From: Acidobacteriaceae bacterium
GTDB lineage: Bacteria; Acidobacteriota; Terriglobia; Terriglobales; Acidobacteriaceae
Assembly (NCBI GenBank): GCA_025462735.1
Contig: JAOAPC010000003.1
Coordinates: 80,391-144,390, forward strand
Direction of reading: 5' to 3'
DNA length: 64,000 nt
Shown: one piece after another, positions 33,895 through 42,021 of the stretch
How positions within the stretch are numbered: the stretch's first letter is position 1
How the letters are laid out: each line of letters opens with the position of its first letter
The notes under the pieces: generated by a model
The model's database searches: none
The model's input: the letters and a program-made list of their open reading frames with translations, nothing else
Told to the model about the DNA's origin: nothing
Program-made: the position numbers and the translations under genes

Positions 33895-34686
33895 TCAGAA
33901 GCCGGAAGGCAGCGGCTGCGAACGTTTTAATTCTGATACTTCCCGATCTTGAACTTCCGTGCCCCACGCGAATGAAGTGGAAGGCTCAGACTTGCGAACT
34001 ACACACTCGCGGGCGAAACCCTGCCCTAGTGTCGAAGCGGTGTCACTACGCACAGACTCGCGGACAAGAATGTCCTCCACCCCATCCGTCGAAAACCGCG
34101 CCGGCTGGGGACCCCGGTCCGCGCCACACGGATCTTGCTGACCACTAATGCCCGATGCAGTCTCGGCAGATTCATGTATCCAGCGCTGGAAAACCGCGCT
34201 GGCGCTTTGCCGCTGGACTGGGTCTTCAATGACCGCGTAACGCGCGAAGCAACGTTCCGCAGCCAGGCGCTCACGCAAAGGATTGCCCGGCAGAAACAGA
34301 CGACCCAAGGCCATGCCCAAGTCGTCGGTATCGGAAATCTGGAACAGCGCCAGCATGCGCTTGCCTACGGGCGAGGACGCCCGTAGCTCCAAACTCTCGG
34401 CTGTTGCCGCTATACGCTTAACGCACTCAGCACGATTGTGTCCGTCAAGAACAGCCACCGACCCTTCGACTCTGCTCAGGGCAGCCGCCCGTAGCTCCAC
34501 GGACTCCCCTAGGGGAACAATCTCTTCTCCCAAGGCGAAGATTCCCGGCTTAGCGGGAGCAAGCAGCACGCTGAAGCTGGATTCGCAGCGGACCCAACTG
34601 GACCATTGCAGGCGGAGATGGTCGAAGCTCGTTGGGACGCCATGCCGGGCCAATGAACTCTCAACCAATTGCGAAATGTTTTCCAT
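33895..34686 (-). CDS. Hypothetical protein with repeat-derived segments
   Basis: A 263-residue protein; the ATG at 34686 is preferred over a GTG one codon earlier because GGGGAG is then 4 nt away. A conserved-looking core reads FDHLRLQWSSWVRCESSFSV, PGIFALGEEIVPLG, RMLALFQISDTDDLGMALGR and RCFARYAVIEDPVQRQSA. It is interrupted by repeat DNA in frame: the CCTGAGCG family (34462-34484, read as ALSRVEG) and CGGGCGAGGACGCCCG (about 34373, read as RASSPV). The last 85 or so residues run through a REPIN-like doublet (34057-34131) and are low-complexity. I recognise the core as a recurring acidobacterial protein without known role. Confidence 0.65.
   Translation of the reverse strand: MENISQLVESSLARHGVPTSFDHLRLQWSSWVRCESSFSVLLAPAKPGIFALGEEIVPLGESVELRAAALSRVEGSVAVLDGHNRAECVKRIAATAESLELRASSPVGKRMLALFQISDTDDLGMALGRLFLPGNPLRERLAAERCFARYAVIEDPVQRQSASAVFQRWIHESAETASGISGQQDPCGADRGPQPARFSTDGVEDILVRESVRSDTASTLGQGFARECVVRKSEPSTSFAWGTEVQDREVSELKRSQPLPSGF
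34057..34131. repeat. REPIN-like doublet inside a reading frame
   Basis: Starts CTCGCGGACAAGAATGTCC and ends GGTCCGCGCCACACGG, with unrelated sequence between. It matches the outer parts of the doublet at 29860-29936 in reversed order and lies inside the hypothetical gene 33895-34686, forming part of its variable tail. Confidence 0.6.
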
Positions 34687-34975
34687 CACGCTCCCCTAAA
34701 TCAGTTCCGGTTGAAGGTTACGTTCCCGGACAAGCAGAATGGCCTGGGGACGGTCGCCGCTATTAGTTTTGCAGGACGGAGCTGGGTCACCTCGGCCGCA
34801 AGCAACGTCCCATTTCTGTCTGCGATCACGCCCTTTCGGGTCGCGATTACCGCCTCTGGGATAGCAACAGTACTGCTGTATGTTGTGCCTGTCAACACCT
34901 AATCACTATATATTGTATCGCATTGAATTAACTGGGTGAATTCCCGGTCTAGGACGCTTTTTCCACATTGGCCCT

Positions 34976-35233
34976 TTAGATGGTTAGCGTTCCACGGTTT
35001 GGGAGCGCCGGCGGATCACTCGGCAAGGCGTTTTCCTGCCCCTCCAAAACTACGTAAACGTCCTCAAAAATCTCGCGGGGCGCGACACGGAGACCGTCGG
35101 AAGATTGCACTAGATAGTCTCCAGCAGCGCCACTGTGCTCCCGGCCAAGCACGTCGGTGAATGTGAGTGGTTCGGTGATTTGTTTGGCTTGAACGAGGAA
35201 GCGAGTGCGATACGTGTTCCAGACATCAGACAT
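34976..35233 (-). CDS. Small conserved hypothetical protein
   Basis: An 85-residue protein reading WNTYRTRFLVQAKQITEPLT, FTDVLGREHSGAAGDYLVQS and APREIFEDVYVVLE. The pattern (two strands, a GDYLV turn, a final helix-strand) is compact and looks like a real small domain; similar short proteins recur in Acidobacteria. It heads the minus-strand run toward nrdJ. The gap to the next gene (34687-34975) contains only a weak 65-codon frame. Confidence 0.6.
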   Translation of the reverse strand: MSDVWNTYRTRFLVQAKQITEPLTFTDVLGREHSGAAGDYLVQSSDGLRVAPREIFEDVYVVLEGQENALPSDPPALPNRGTLTI

Positions 35234-35767
35234 CTGCAGACTCCCGACGTCAGGTTTCAGAGTTTTCGAAGTTTCAGAGTTTCAGAGTTTCGAAGTTTCA
35301 AGGTTTCAAGGTTTCAAGGTTTCAAGATTTCAAAGTTTCAGGCCGGGCATTTGTTGCGCCCGCCAGAAACCACGGCTGGAGTTTTCGTTCGAAGTGATTG
35401 TGAATTTACGCGCCGAAGGGGGAGTGGTCAATTCTCAAATAGTGGTGCAGTCGCACACTGGTAACCCGAGTTTTTCGATTGCTATGCGACCACGCTAAAT
35501 CCCCGTGAAAGCCGCTAACCACGCGGGTTTTGACGTTTTACGGTTTCACGTTCGCGTGCTGGAAGAATTGCACGAAATTATTTGGCGGCTGATTATCCAC
35601 ATGTCAAGCACAGGAAATGCAGAGAAGCGGTCAGCCATCAGCCGTCAGCAAAACCATGGCGTTGGAGTTGAAGGTAGTCTGGACGAACTGCAAGGATTGC
35701 TTCTGTGAGACGTCAGGTTCCTCTACCGCCCTCCTTCAGGAGAGCGGTTTCGGAATGACATCGCATA
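35234..35767. other. Intergenic region with a tandem repeat
   Basis: No gene is supported. A tandem repeat lies at 35253-35342. The remainder shows scattered short frames on both strands but no ribosome site or protein-like translation. Confidence 0.5.
35253..35342. repeat. Tandem repeat of GTTTCAAG/GTTTCAGA octamers
   Basis: About eleven imperfect 7-9 bp units (GTTTCAGA, GTTTCGAA, then four near-perfect GTTTCAAG). It is direct and has no spacers, so it is not a CRISPR array. Confidence 0.85.
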
Positions 35768-37135
35768 TTAGTCGGCGGCTTTTTCTTTGGCGTTGCGGGC
35801 GAAGAAGCGTTCGATGAAATTAGTGTCGGTATGCCCAGCGCGGAATTCGGGATCGGCGAGAATTTTGCGGTGGAGAGGAATAGTGGTGTAGATGCCCTCG
35901 ACGATAAACATTTCGAGAGCGCGCGACATGCGCGAAATGGCTTCGGAGCGGTCTTTGCCGCGGACGACAAGCTTTGCGATCAGTGAGTCGTAATAGGGAG
36001 GAATCACGCCCTCGGCGTATGCCGCAGTATCGATGCGAACCCCGGTGCCGCCTGGCGGATTGAATGCGGTGATCTTGCCGGCTGAAGGAGTGAATTTCTC
36101 CGGATGCTCGGCGTTGATTCTGCATTCGATGGCGTGGCCGCGGGGCACAATCGGACCCTGGAGCACGTTCTCAAGGGTCTCGCCCGAGGCCAGCAAGATT
36201 TGACTCTTTACCAGGTCAACGTCTGTCACCATCTCGGTGACCGGGTGCTCGACCTGGATACGAGTGTTCATCTCGATGAAGTAAAGCTTGCGGTCGCTGT
36301 CCATGAGGAATTCGATGGTGCCCGCGTTGACGTAACCTATCTCGGAAAGCGTCTTGCACAGCATCTGGCCGATTTCTTCGCGCAGCTGCGGAGTCACCTG
36401 AGTTGAAGGCGACTCTTCAAGCAGTTTCTGATGGCGGCGCTGAATGCTGCACTCGCGTTCGCCGAGACTCGCAACCGTGCCGTACTGGTCCGCCAGGATT
36501 TGAAATTCGATGTGGCGCGGGTGCTCCACGTATTTTTCCATGTACAGGTCCCCGTTGCCGAATGCGGCGGCCGCCTCGGACTGGGCCGCATGGAACAAGG
36601 CCGGGAGCTCTTCTTCTGAACGCACGATGCGCATGCCGCGTCCGCCACCGCCAGCGGATGCTTTGATAATCACAGGAAAACCAATCGTCCGCGCCCACTC
36701 GATTGCTTCACCCTCGCTACCGAGAACGCCCTCGGATCCCGGAAGAATCGGTACGCCAGCTTTCTTCATGGCGGCACGGGCTTTTTCTTTTTCACCCATC
36801 AGGCGAGTGACTTCGGGCGGTGGGCCGATGAATTTGATATTGCAGGTTTCGCAGACCTCGGCGAAATTCGCGTTCTCCGACAGCAAGCCATAGCCGGGAT
36901 GGATGGCGTCGACATTGGCGATTTCTGCGGCGCTGATGACGGCGGGAATATTCAGGTAGCTTAGAGACAGCTGTGGCGGACCAATGCAAATGGCTTCATC
37001 GGCAAAACGGACTGGCAAAGAGTTGCGATCGGCCTCGCTGTAAATCGCGACGGTTTTGATTCCGAGTTCTTTGCAGGCGCAGATCACCCGTAGGGCAATT
37101 TCACCGCGGTTGGCAATCAGGATCTTTTTGAACAT
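35768..37135 (-). CDS. accC: Acetyl-CoA carboxylase, biotin carboxylase subunit
   Basis: A 455-residue ATP-grasp enzyme that carboxylates biotin on AccB, the first half-reaction of fatty-acid synthesis. It begins [19 protein letters not shown] and has the glycine-rich ATP lid [24 protein letters not shown], and the active-site [16 protein letters not shown]. The length is normal. It lies downstream of accB on the same strand, separated by a REPIN-like doublet (37154-37227). Confidence 0.97.
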   Translation of the reverse strand: MFKKILIANRGEIALRVICACKELGIKTVAIYSEADRNSLPVRFADEAICIGPPQLSLSYLNIPAVISAAEIANVDAIHPGYGLLSENANFAEVCETCNIKFIGPPPEVTRLMGEKEKARAAMKKAGVPILPGSEGVLGSEGEAIEWARTIGFPVIIKASAGGGGRGMRIVRSEEELPALFHAAQSEAAAAFGNGDLYMEKYVEHPRHIEFQILADQYGTVASLGERECSIQRRHQKLLEESPSTQVTPQLREEIGQMLCKTLSEIGYVNAGTIEFLMDSDRKLYFIEMNTRIQVEHPVTEMVTDVDLVKSQILLASGETLENVLQGPIVPRGHAIECRINAEHPEKFTPSAGKITAFNPPGGTGVRIDTAAYAEGVIPPYYDSLIAKLVVRGKDRSEAISRMSRALEMFIVEGIYTTIPLHRKILADPEFRAGHTDTNFIERFFARNAKEKAAD

Positions 37136-37153
37136 CGAGTAACTTTTTGGTCA

Positions 37154-37227
37154 GAGCGCGGGCGGGGACGCCCGCGCCTCCACAATCCATAACGTTTATG
37201 GAGACGCGGGCGTCCCCGCCCGCGCTC
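37154..37227. repeat. REPIN-like doublet between accB and accC
   Basis: Arms 37154-37182 and 37199-37227 are inverted copies (GAGCGCGGGCGGGGACGCCC at the left end) around a 16-nt centre, with one mismatch region. It is large enough to fold into a stable hairpin in the accB-accC transcript. Confidence 0.8.
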
Positions 37228-37231
37228 AGCA

Positions 37232-37726
37232 TTATTTCTTTGGCCGTATCGCGAACAACTCCTGGTTGTATTCGATGGGCTGGCCGTTTTTCAAAAGAGA
37301 CTTCACAATTTCGCCGGCCACGTCGGCCTCGATCTCATTCATTAATTTCATTGCCTCGACGATGCAGAGCACCTGGCCAACTTCGACTGAGTCGCCGGGC
37401 TTCACGAACGGAGGCGATCCAGGAGACGGTGATTCATAGTAAGTGCCAACGATGGGCGACTTGACCATGTGCAGTTCTTCTGGTGGCGGAGGAGCGGGCG
37501 CGGCAGGAGGCGCTGGAGTCTCGGGCGGTAGACCGGACGCCGGCGCTGCCGCACTCGCACCCTGCACAGGATGCGGGGCCGACACCGCGATAATCCTCTC
37601 GCTATGTGTCGCTTCCGGCGTCCCTCGCTTAATGCGCACTTTGACATCGCCGCGTTCGAGTTCGAACTCGGTAATGTCTTTCTCAATGAGGAACTCTACG
37701 AGTTCTTTCAGTTCTTTCTGGTTCAT
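37232..37726 (-). CDS. accB: Acetyl-CoA carboxylase biotin carboxyl carrier protein
   Basis: A 164-residue carrier. The N-terminus ([20 protein letters not shown]) is the usual helical start, the middle is an Ala/Pro-rich linker, and the biotinyl domain carries [13 protein letters not shown] with the lysine that receives biotin. It precedes accC in the operon direction. A GGGTGGGACACC-type repeat lies upstream (37739-37768). Confidence 0.96.
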   Translation of the reverse strand: MNQKELKELVEFLIEKDITEFELERGDVKVRIKRGTPEATHSERIIAVSAPHPVQGASAAAPASGLPPETPAPPAAPAPPPPEELHMVKSPIVGTYYESPSPGSPPFVKPGDSVEVGQVLCIVEAMKLMNEIEADVAGEIVKSLLKNGQPIEYNQELFAIRPKK

Positions 37727-37836
37727 GCTTATGCGGTTCCCACCCTTCGAAACCGCCGAGGGTGGGACACCCTTTCACTCAATGCAGAGCACAGAAAAAT
37801 GCGCGGTTCGCCGTCCGCGCACTCAAGGAAATTAAC

Positions 37837-38922
37837 TCAGAGCGTCAGTAAATCTTTGGGACAGGCAGTCAGAATTTCGCAACCCGTCTCCGTCACCACA
37901 ACCGTATCTTCGATGCGCACTCCCCACTTTCCGGGGAGATAAACTCCGGGCTCGATGGTGATCACCATTCCCGGCCGCAACACTTCTTTCTGGGCAGCAG
38001 CAATTTTTGGTGCTTCGTGAATTTCCAGGCCTAAACCGTGGCCCGTGGAATGGGTAAAAAACTCTCCCAACTTACGATTATAAAGCAGCTTGCGGGCTGC
38101 GTGATCGACTTCGGCAGCAGTTCCTCCGGGCTTTACAGCGTTGAGAGCTGCCTGTTGGGCCTCGCGGACTGCCTCATAAGCCGAGCGCGCGTCAGATTGC
38201 GGACGACCCACGTACACGGTGCGTGTCATATCGGAACAATAGCCCGCGAGTATAACACCGAAATCGCAGACCACGAACCCCTCTGCTGGAATCGGGGCAC
38301 TCGAGGCGCGGCCGTGCGGGAGAGCCGACCGTTCCCCTGCCGCGATTATGGTGGGAAAGGCCATCTGGTCGACGCCGGCCTGGCGCGCCGCAAACTCGAG
38401 TTCGCCTGCGACTGCCGATTCGGAAATTCCCGGCCGCAACTTTCCTGTCAATTTGCTGAATAATTGGACACCCAACTGGCACGCCGCACGAATGGAGGCA
38501 ATTTCTTCGGCGTCCTTGATCATGCGCAGCGGCTCGACAATTGGCGGCGCGGCGACGAGGCTCGCGCTTCGCCCAATTAGCTTTGCCAGTTGAGCCCGCT
38601 CGGCAACGGTCATGTGCGCGGATTCGAAACCGACGCGGCGCAGACTGGCATGTTTTTTCAGCCACTCCGCGGCTGCCGCCAAAGCTGCCTTCTTCACAAT
38701 TTTGACTTTGGCCCCTTTGACTTCCTGTTTCGCCTGTTCGGTGTAGCGGCCGTCGGTGAGCAAGACTTTGTCCCGCGCAGTGATTACCAGCACGCCCGCG
38801 CTGCCGGTGAATCCGCACAAATAACGGATGTTGGGAAGATACGAAACTAGAAATGCGTGGAGACGGCGTTCCGCAATTGCGGCCTGAACCTGGCGCAGGC
38901 GGAGATTGTGGTCCATGAACAC
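37837..38922 (-). CDS. Xaa-Pro aminopeptidase (M24 family)
   Basis: A 361-residue metallopeptidase that removes N-terminal residues next to proline. The N-terminal creatinase-like domain (about 1-130) reads AFLVSYLPNIRYLCGFTGS. The M24 pita-bread domain has its ligands in VVCDFGVILAGYCSDMTRTV (two Asp), HSTGHGLGLEIHEAP (His), TIEPGVYLP (Glu) and GVRIEDTVVV (Glu). It is 110 bp upstream of accB on the same strand and may be co-transcribed. Confidence 0.93.
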   Translation of the reverse strand: MFMDHNLRLRQVQAAIAERRLHAFLVSYLPNIRYLCGFTGSAGVLVITARDKVLLTDGRYTEQAKQEVKGAKVKIVKKAALAAAAEWLKKHASLRRVGFESAHMTVAERAQLAKLIGRSASLVAAPPIVEPLRMIKDAEEIASIRAACQLGVQLFSKLTGKLRPGISESAVAGELEFAARQAGVDQMAFPTIIAAGERSALPHGRASSAPIPAEGFVVCDFGVILAGYCSDMTRTVYVGRPQSDARSAYEAVREAQQAALNAVKPGGTAAEVDHAARKLLYNRKLGEFFTHSTGHGLGLEIHEAPKIAAAQKEVLRPGMVITIEPGVYLPGKWGVRIEDTVVVTETGCEILTACPKDLLTL

Positions 38923-39112
38923 GAGTGTAGCAATTCGCCGATTGGTCTCTTTTAGGATTTAGACATCCTGGTTGCGAGCTGATGGTCCTTAGGAAAACTT
39001 GGCCTTATTTCTACAGGCCAATTTCTAACATATGTATTCTCATTGACTTACGAGTACATGGATATCCTGAGGTTCTTCAGGACAGATGTGAGATAAACTT
39101 AAAGAGGTAGGT

Positions 39113-39394
39113 TTGCCGCAACCGCGGCCCCCAGGTGAATGGATGACGAGTGAAGTTGACCGCTCTTTGGACAACGATACTTGCCGGAAGTTAATTAGCC
39201 TTGGTTATGCACGCTCCAACCGCGTACGTCTGTATGGTCAGGAACTCCAAATAGTTTCCGATCCGTTCCCGCACGACGAAGGCGGAATCGCCATCGAGGT
39301 GACGGGAAGCAGGGAGCCGGGGACGCGCACGATGCGACTACCGTTGTCGGTGGTACAAGTGGCACGCAAGCGGCCTGAAAAGCGCGTCGCTTAA
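39113..39394 (+). CDS. Small conserved hypothetical protein
   Basis: A 93-residue protein. The TTG start at 39113 has GAGG 5 nt upstream; an ATG at 39143 is the alternative. The core LISLGYARSNRVRLYGQELQ followed by IVSDPFPHDEGGIAIEVTGS has a strand-rich, basic character. No signal peptide or membrane helix. Unknown function. Confidence 0.6.
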   Translation: MPQPRPPGEWMTSEVDRSLDNDTCRKLISLGYARSNRVRLYGQELQIVSDPFPHDEGGIAIEVTGSREPGTRTMRLPLSVVQVARKRPEKRVA

Positions 39395-39637
39395 GAATTC
39401 CCGAAATAGGACTACATTTCTCCCGAGGTCGCTACCGCGATCTGGCTGACAGCGAGACCTGGCTGTGCGCTTACTGTGCCGCTGTTCCCTTTGCCTTCGG
39501 AAAGACGCGAAATCATACAGACAATTAACTACCCGGAGGCCAAGGTACTCTGGTGACTTGCCGCCCCCCAAAGCCGCCCCTAGTGTGAAGATTCGCACTT
39601 ACATCGGCAGGAAATCTGGCGGGTAATCGGGGGAGAT

Positions 39638-40123
39638 ATGTTTCGTAAAAAATGGCTATTGGTTGCAGGCATGGCACTGTTTTTGTGCTTGTGGCAAAAC
39701 GCAGCCTTTGCTGACCATGATCATGATGGTGGTGATGAGGAACACGGTCACGGACAGGGACACGGGCATGGTAAGGGCCACGAAAAGCACGACCGCGAGG
39801 GGGACGGGGACCACGATAACGGTAATCATCGTGGCCACTATCGCGATCACGACCGCGAGCTCCACGACTGGTACCGCGGTCACGAGGATCATCTGCCGCC
39901 GGGTTTGGCAAAACGCGATTACTTGCCACCCGACCTTGAGCGTCAGCTGGTAGTGCGGGGAACCTTGTCCGTTGGCTTACAGCGGAGAATGCATCCCTGT
40001 CCGAGAGACGTTGAGCAATACTTGCCGCCAGCGCCGGTGGGATATGAACATACCGTTATCGGCGGACATATTGCGCTGGTAAACCGGAAGACGTTTCTAG
40101 TGCTGGATGTGTTTCAGTTTTAA
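39638..40123 (+). CDS. Secreted histidine-rich protein (RcnB-like end)
   Basis: A 161-residue exported protein with a signal peptide (residues 1-25, VAGMALFLCLWQNAAFA). Residues about 26-85 are an extreme His/Asp/Gly run (DHDHDGGDEEHGHGQGHGHG) that must bind metal. The rest reads LPPGLAKRDYLPPDLERQLV, LSVGLQRRMHPCP and VIGGHIALVNRKTFLVLDVF, like the C-terminal part of RcnB/DUF-type envelope proteins. Possibly a periplasmic metal buffer. A terminator follows. Confidence 0.75.
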   Translation: MFRKKWLLVAGMALFLCLWQNAAFADHDHDGGDEEHGHGQGHGHGKGHEKHDREGDGDHDNGNHRGHYRDHDRELHDWYRGHEDHLPPGLAKRDYLPPDLERQLVVRGTLSVGLQRRMHPCPRDVEQYLPPAPVGYEHTVIGGHIALVNRKTFLVLDVFQF

Positions 40124-40139
40124 GCTCTGAGGAAATAAC

Positions 40140-40178
40140 AAGGCTGCCCAGGTTTGGATAATTGGGCAGCCTTTTTGT
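40140..40178 (+). terminator. Intrinsic terminator
   Basis: Stem AAGGCTGCCCA / TGGGCAGCCTT around a 12-nt loop, followed directly by TTTTTGTTTT. It follows the His-rich protein gene by about 17 bp. Confidence 0.9.
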
Positions 40179-40240
40179 TTTCAGACGAGTTCGTTCGTTG
40201 CGTGCGAAGTCCCGCTCTCAGCGTGAAGCCCGAGACCGAA

Positions 40241-40522
40241 TTAGCCGTGCAGCAATCCTTCGTACCAGTTGCTCCCGCGGGTCTCGGCGACGTCAGCCAG
40301 ACGCTCGCCGATTTGCGAGGCTATTTCGAGCAATGAAGTGCCACGGTCGATGTAGTGTGGCAGCTTTTCTCGGATATCGGCGAAGGTCTCCGGATACTCA
40401 GAGGCCAGTGCCGCCAACGCCACTCCTCCGAAAATAAATCCGCCGGTGCGATTGCCCTTTAGCAGAAGAATGGCAGCCACACCTGCTGAACCTGCCAGCA
40501 CAGCTTTCTTCCAGTTTTCCAT
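40241..40522 (-). CDS. Small membrane protein
   Basis: A 93-residue protein. I start it at the ATG at 40522 (GAGAGGA close upstream); the longer frame is antisense to the peptidase gene. It has one or two membrane segments (AVLAGSAGVAAILLL and GGFIFGGVALAALASEY) and then an amphipathic helical tail. Function unknown. It is divergent from the P1 peptidase gene. Confidence 0.6.
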   Translation of the reverse strand: MENWKKAVLAGSAGVAAILLLKGNRTGGFIFGGVALAALASEYPETFADIREKLPHYIDRGTSLLEIASQIGERLADVAETRGSNWYEGLLHG

Positions 40523-40637
40523 CGGTCCTCTCCGGTTAGCGGGGACTCTCGATCGTGTTCCCGCGCGTTGATATGTTCTGCTCATAAATGTCTCGATATA
40601 CTTGCGAGTCTTCAAACTGCAAGTCTGGAGAACTTGG

Positions 40638-41798
40638 ATGCGCAAAGTGAGTCGTACGATCTGGGTAGCAGCCCTGCTTTTTTGCTGCATTTCCGTTTCG
40701 GTTGCTGCAGAACATAAGCCGCGGGCGCGTGATTTGGGGGTGCCGTTCGATGGGAATCCCGGGCCGCTGAATGCGATCACGGACGTGAAAGGCGTGGAGG
40801 TCGGCCACACCACGCTGATCTCGGGCGAGGGCGCGCTGAAGGTTGGAGTTGGCCCGGTAAGAACTGGAGTTACGGCCATTCTGCCGCGCGGCAAGAATTC
40901 CCGCGATGCCGTGTTCGCCGGGTATTTCAGCCTGAACGGCAATGGGGAGATGACGGGCGCGCACTGGGTGGAAGACTCGGGCTTTCTGGATGGCCCGGTG
41001 ATGATCACGAATACTCACAGCGTCGGAGTGGTGCGCGATGCGGTCATCCGCTGGAAGGTGAAGCGGGGCGATGCCGACGCGGAGGGTTACTGGTGGTCGC
41101 TGCCGGTGGTGGCTGAAACCTGGGATGGCGATTTGAATGACATCAACGGCTTTCACGTCACGGCTGAAGATGCAATCCACGCGCTCGACTCAGCCCATGC
41201 CGGGCCGGTGGAAGAGGGCAACGTGGGCGGCGGGACGGGGATGATCTGCAACGAGTTCAAGGGCGGGGTCGGAACTTCGTCGCGCACACTCAGTACGAAA
41301 GACGGAGGCTACACGGTCGGAGTGCTGGTGCAGTGCAATTACGGCGAGCGCGAGCAGTTGCGCATTGCCGGGATTAACGTCGGGCGCGAAATTCCCGCGC
41401 AGAAAATCTGGAAAGAAGACACCGGCTCGATCATTGTCGTGGTCGCAACCGACGCGCCGCTGATTCCCACGCAGTTGAAGCGCATGGCGCGGCGAGTGAC
41501 GCTTGGACTCGGACGCGACGGCAGCTACTCCGGTAATGGCTCGGGCGACCTGTTCATTGCGTTTTCGACTGCCAACCCGGGAGCGATTGGGCCCAAGGGA
41601 CTTCATCCCATCACCATGATGCCCAACGACGAACTCAATCCGTTATTTCTTGCGACCGTGCAGGCGACTGAGGAAGCGGTGGTCAACGCCATGGTCGCCG
41701 CCGAAACCATGACCGGGATCAACAATCACAAAGTGATCGCACTGCCCCACGATCAGCTGCGCGCAATTTTGAAGAAGTACAACCGGCTGGTGCACTGA
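40638..41798 (+). CDS. P1 family peptidase (DmpA-like aminopeptidase), secreted
   Basis: A 386-residue Ntn-hydrolase of family S58/P1. The ATG at 40638 has GGAG 7 nt upstream and opens a signal peptide (VAALLFCCISVSVAA). Motifs: ITDVKGVEVGHTTLISGEGA, GPVRTGVTAILPRG, TNTHSVGVVRDA, and NVGGGTGMICNEFKGGVGTS, around which these proenzymes self-cleave to expose an N-terminal Ser/Thr nucleophile. The C-terminal part (LFIAFSTANPGA) is normal. It probably acts in the periplasm on small peptides with D- or L-residues. Confidence 0.92.
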   Translation: MRKVSRTIWVAALLFCCISVSVAAEHKPRARDLGVPFDGNPGPLNAITDVKGVEVGHTTLISGEGALKVGVGPVRTGVTAILPRGKNSRDAVFAGYFSLNGNGEMTGAHWVEDSGFLDGPVMITNTHSVGVVRDAVIRWKVKRGDADAEGYWWSLPVVAETWDGDLNDINGFHVTAEDAIHALDSAHAGPVEEGNVGGGTGMICNEFKGGVGTSSRTLSTKDGGYTVGVLVQCNYGEREQLRIAGINVGREIPAQKIWKEDTGSIIVVVATDAPLIPTQLKRMARRVTLGLGRDGSYSGNGSGDLFIAFSTANPGAIGPKGLHPITMMPNDELNPLFLATVQATEEAVVNAMVAAETMTGINNHKVIALPHDQLRAILKKYNRLVH

Positions 41799-42021
41799 GG
41801 CGTAGGATTCAATGGCTTAAGCGTGGTCTTGGTTCTCCTCTTTCTTTTTCCAATTCCGCCTTAATTGCGGCATGAGGAACTCGAACTAGTTTCCGCATCG
41901 TGCGGTCAAAGTTATCGCACTCATCTGTTGCTTCGTTTTGCCTTTGCACGTTTTGCCCTCTTTTTCTTTGATCGAGATCGTTCTTTCCGTGGAGGTGAAA
42001 ATTTCTTAATTAGCACCTCGT

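Noticed and set aside
34701..34898. 65-codon minus-strand frame between two hypothetical genes
   Set aside because: It starts at GTG overlapping a TTGACA-like sequence, has no ribosome site and no recognisable translation. It may be promoter DNA.
35253..35342. Possible CRISPR array
   Set aside because: Units are 7-9 bp and directly adjacent with no spacers; no cas genes are nearby.
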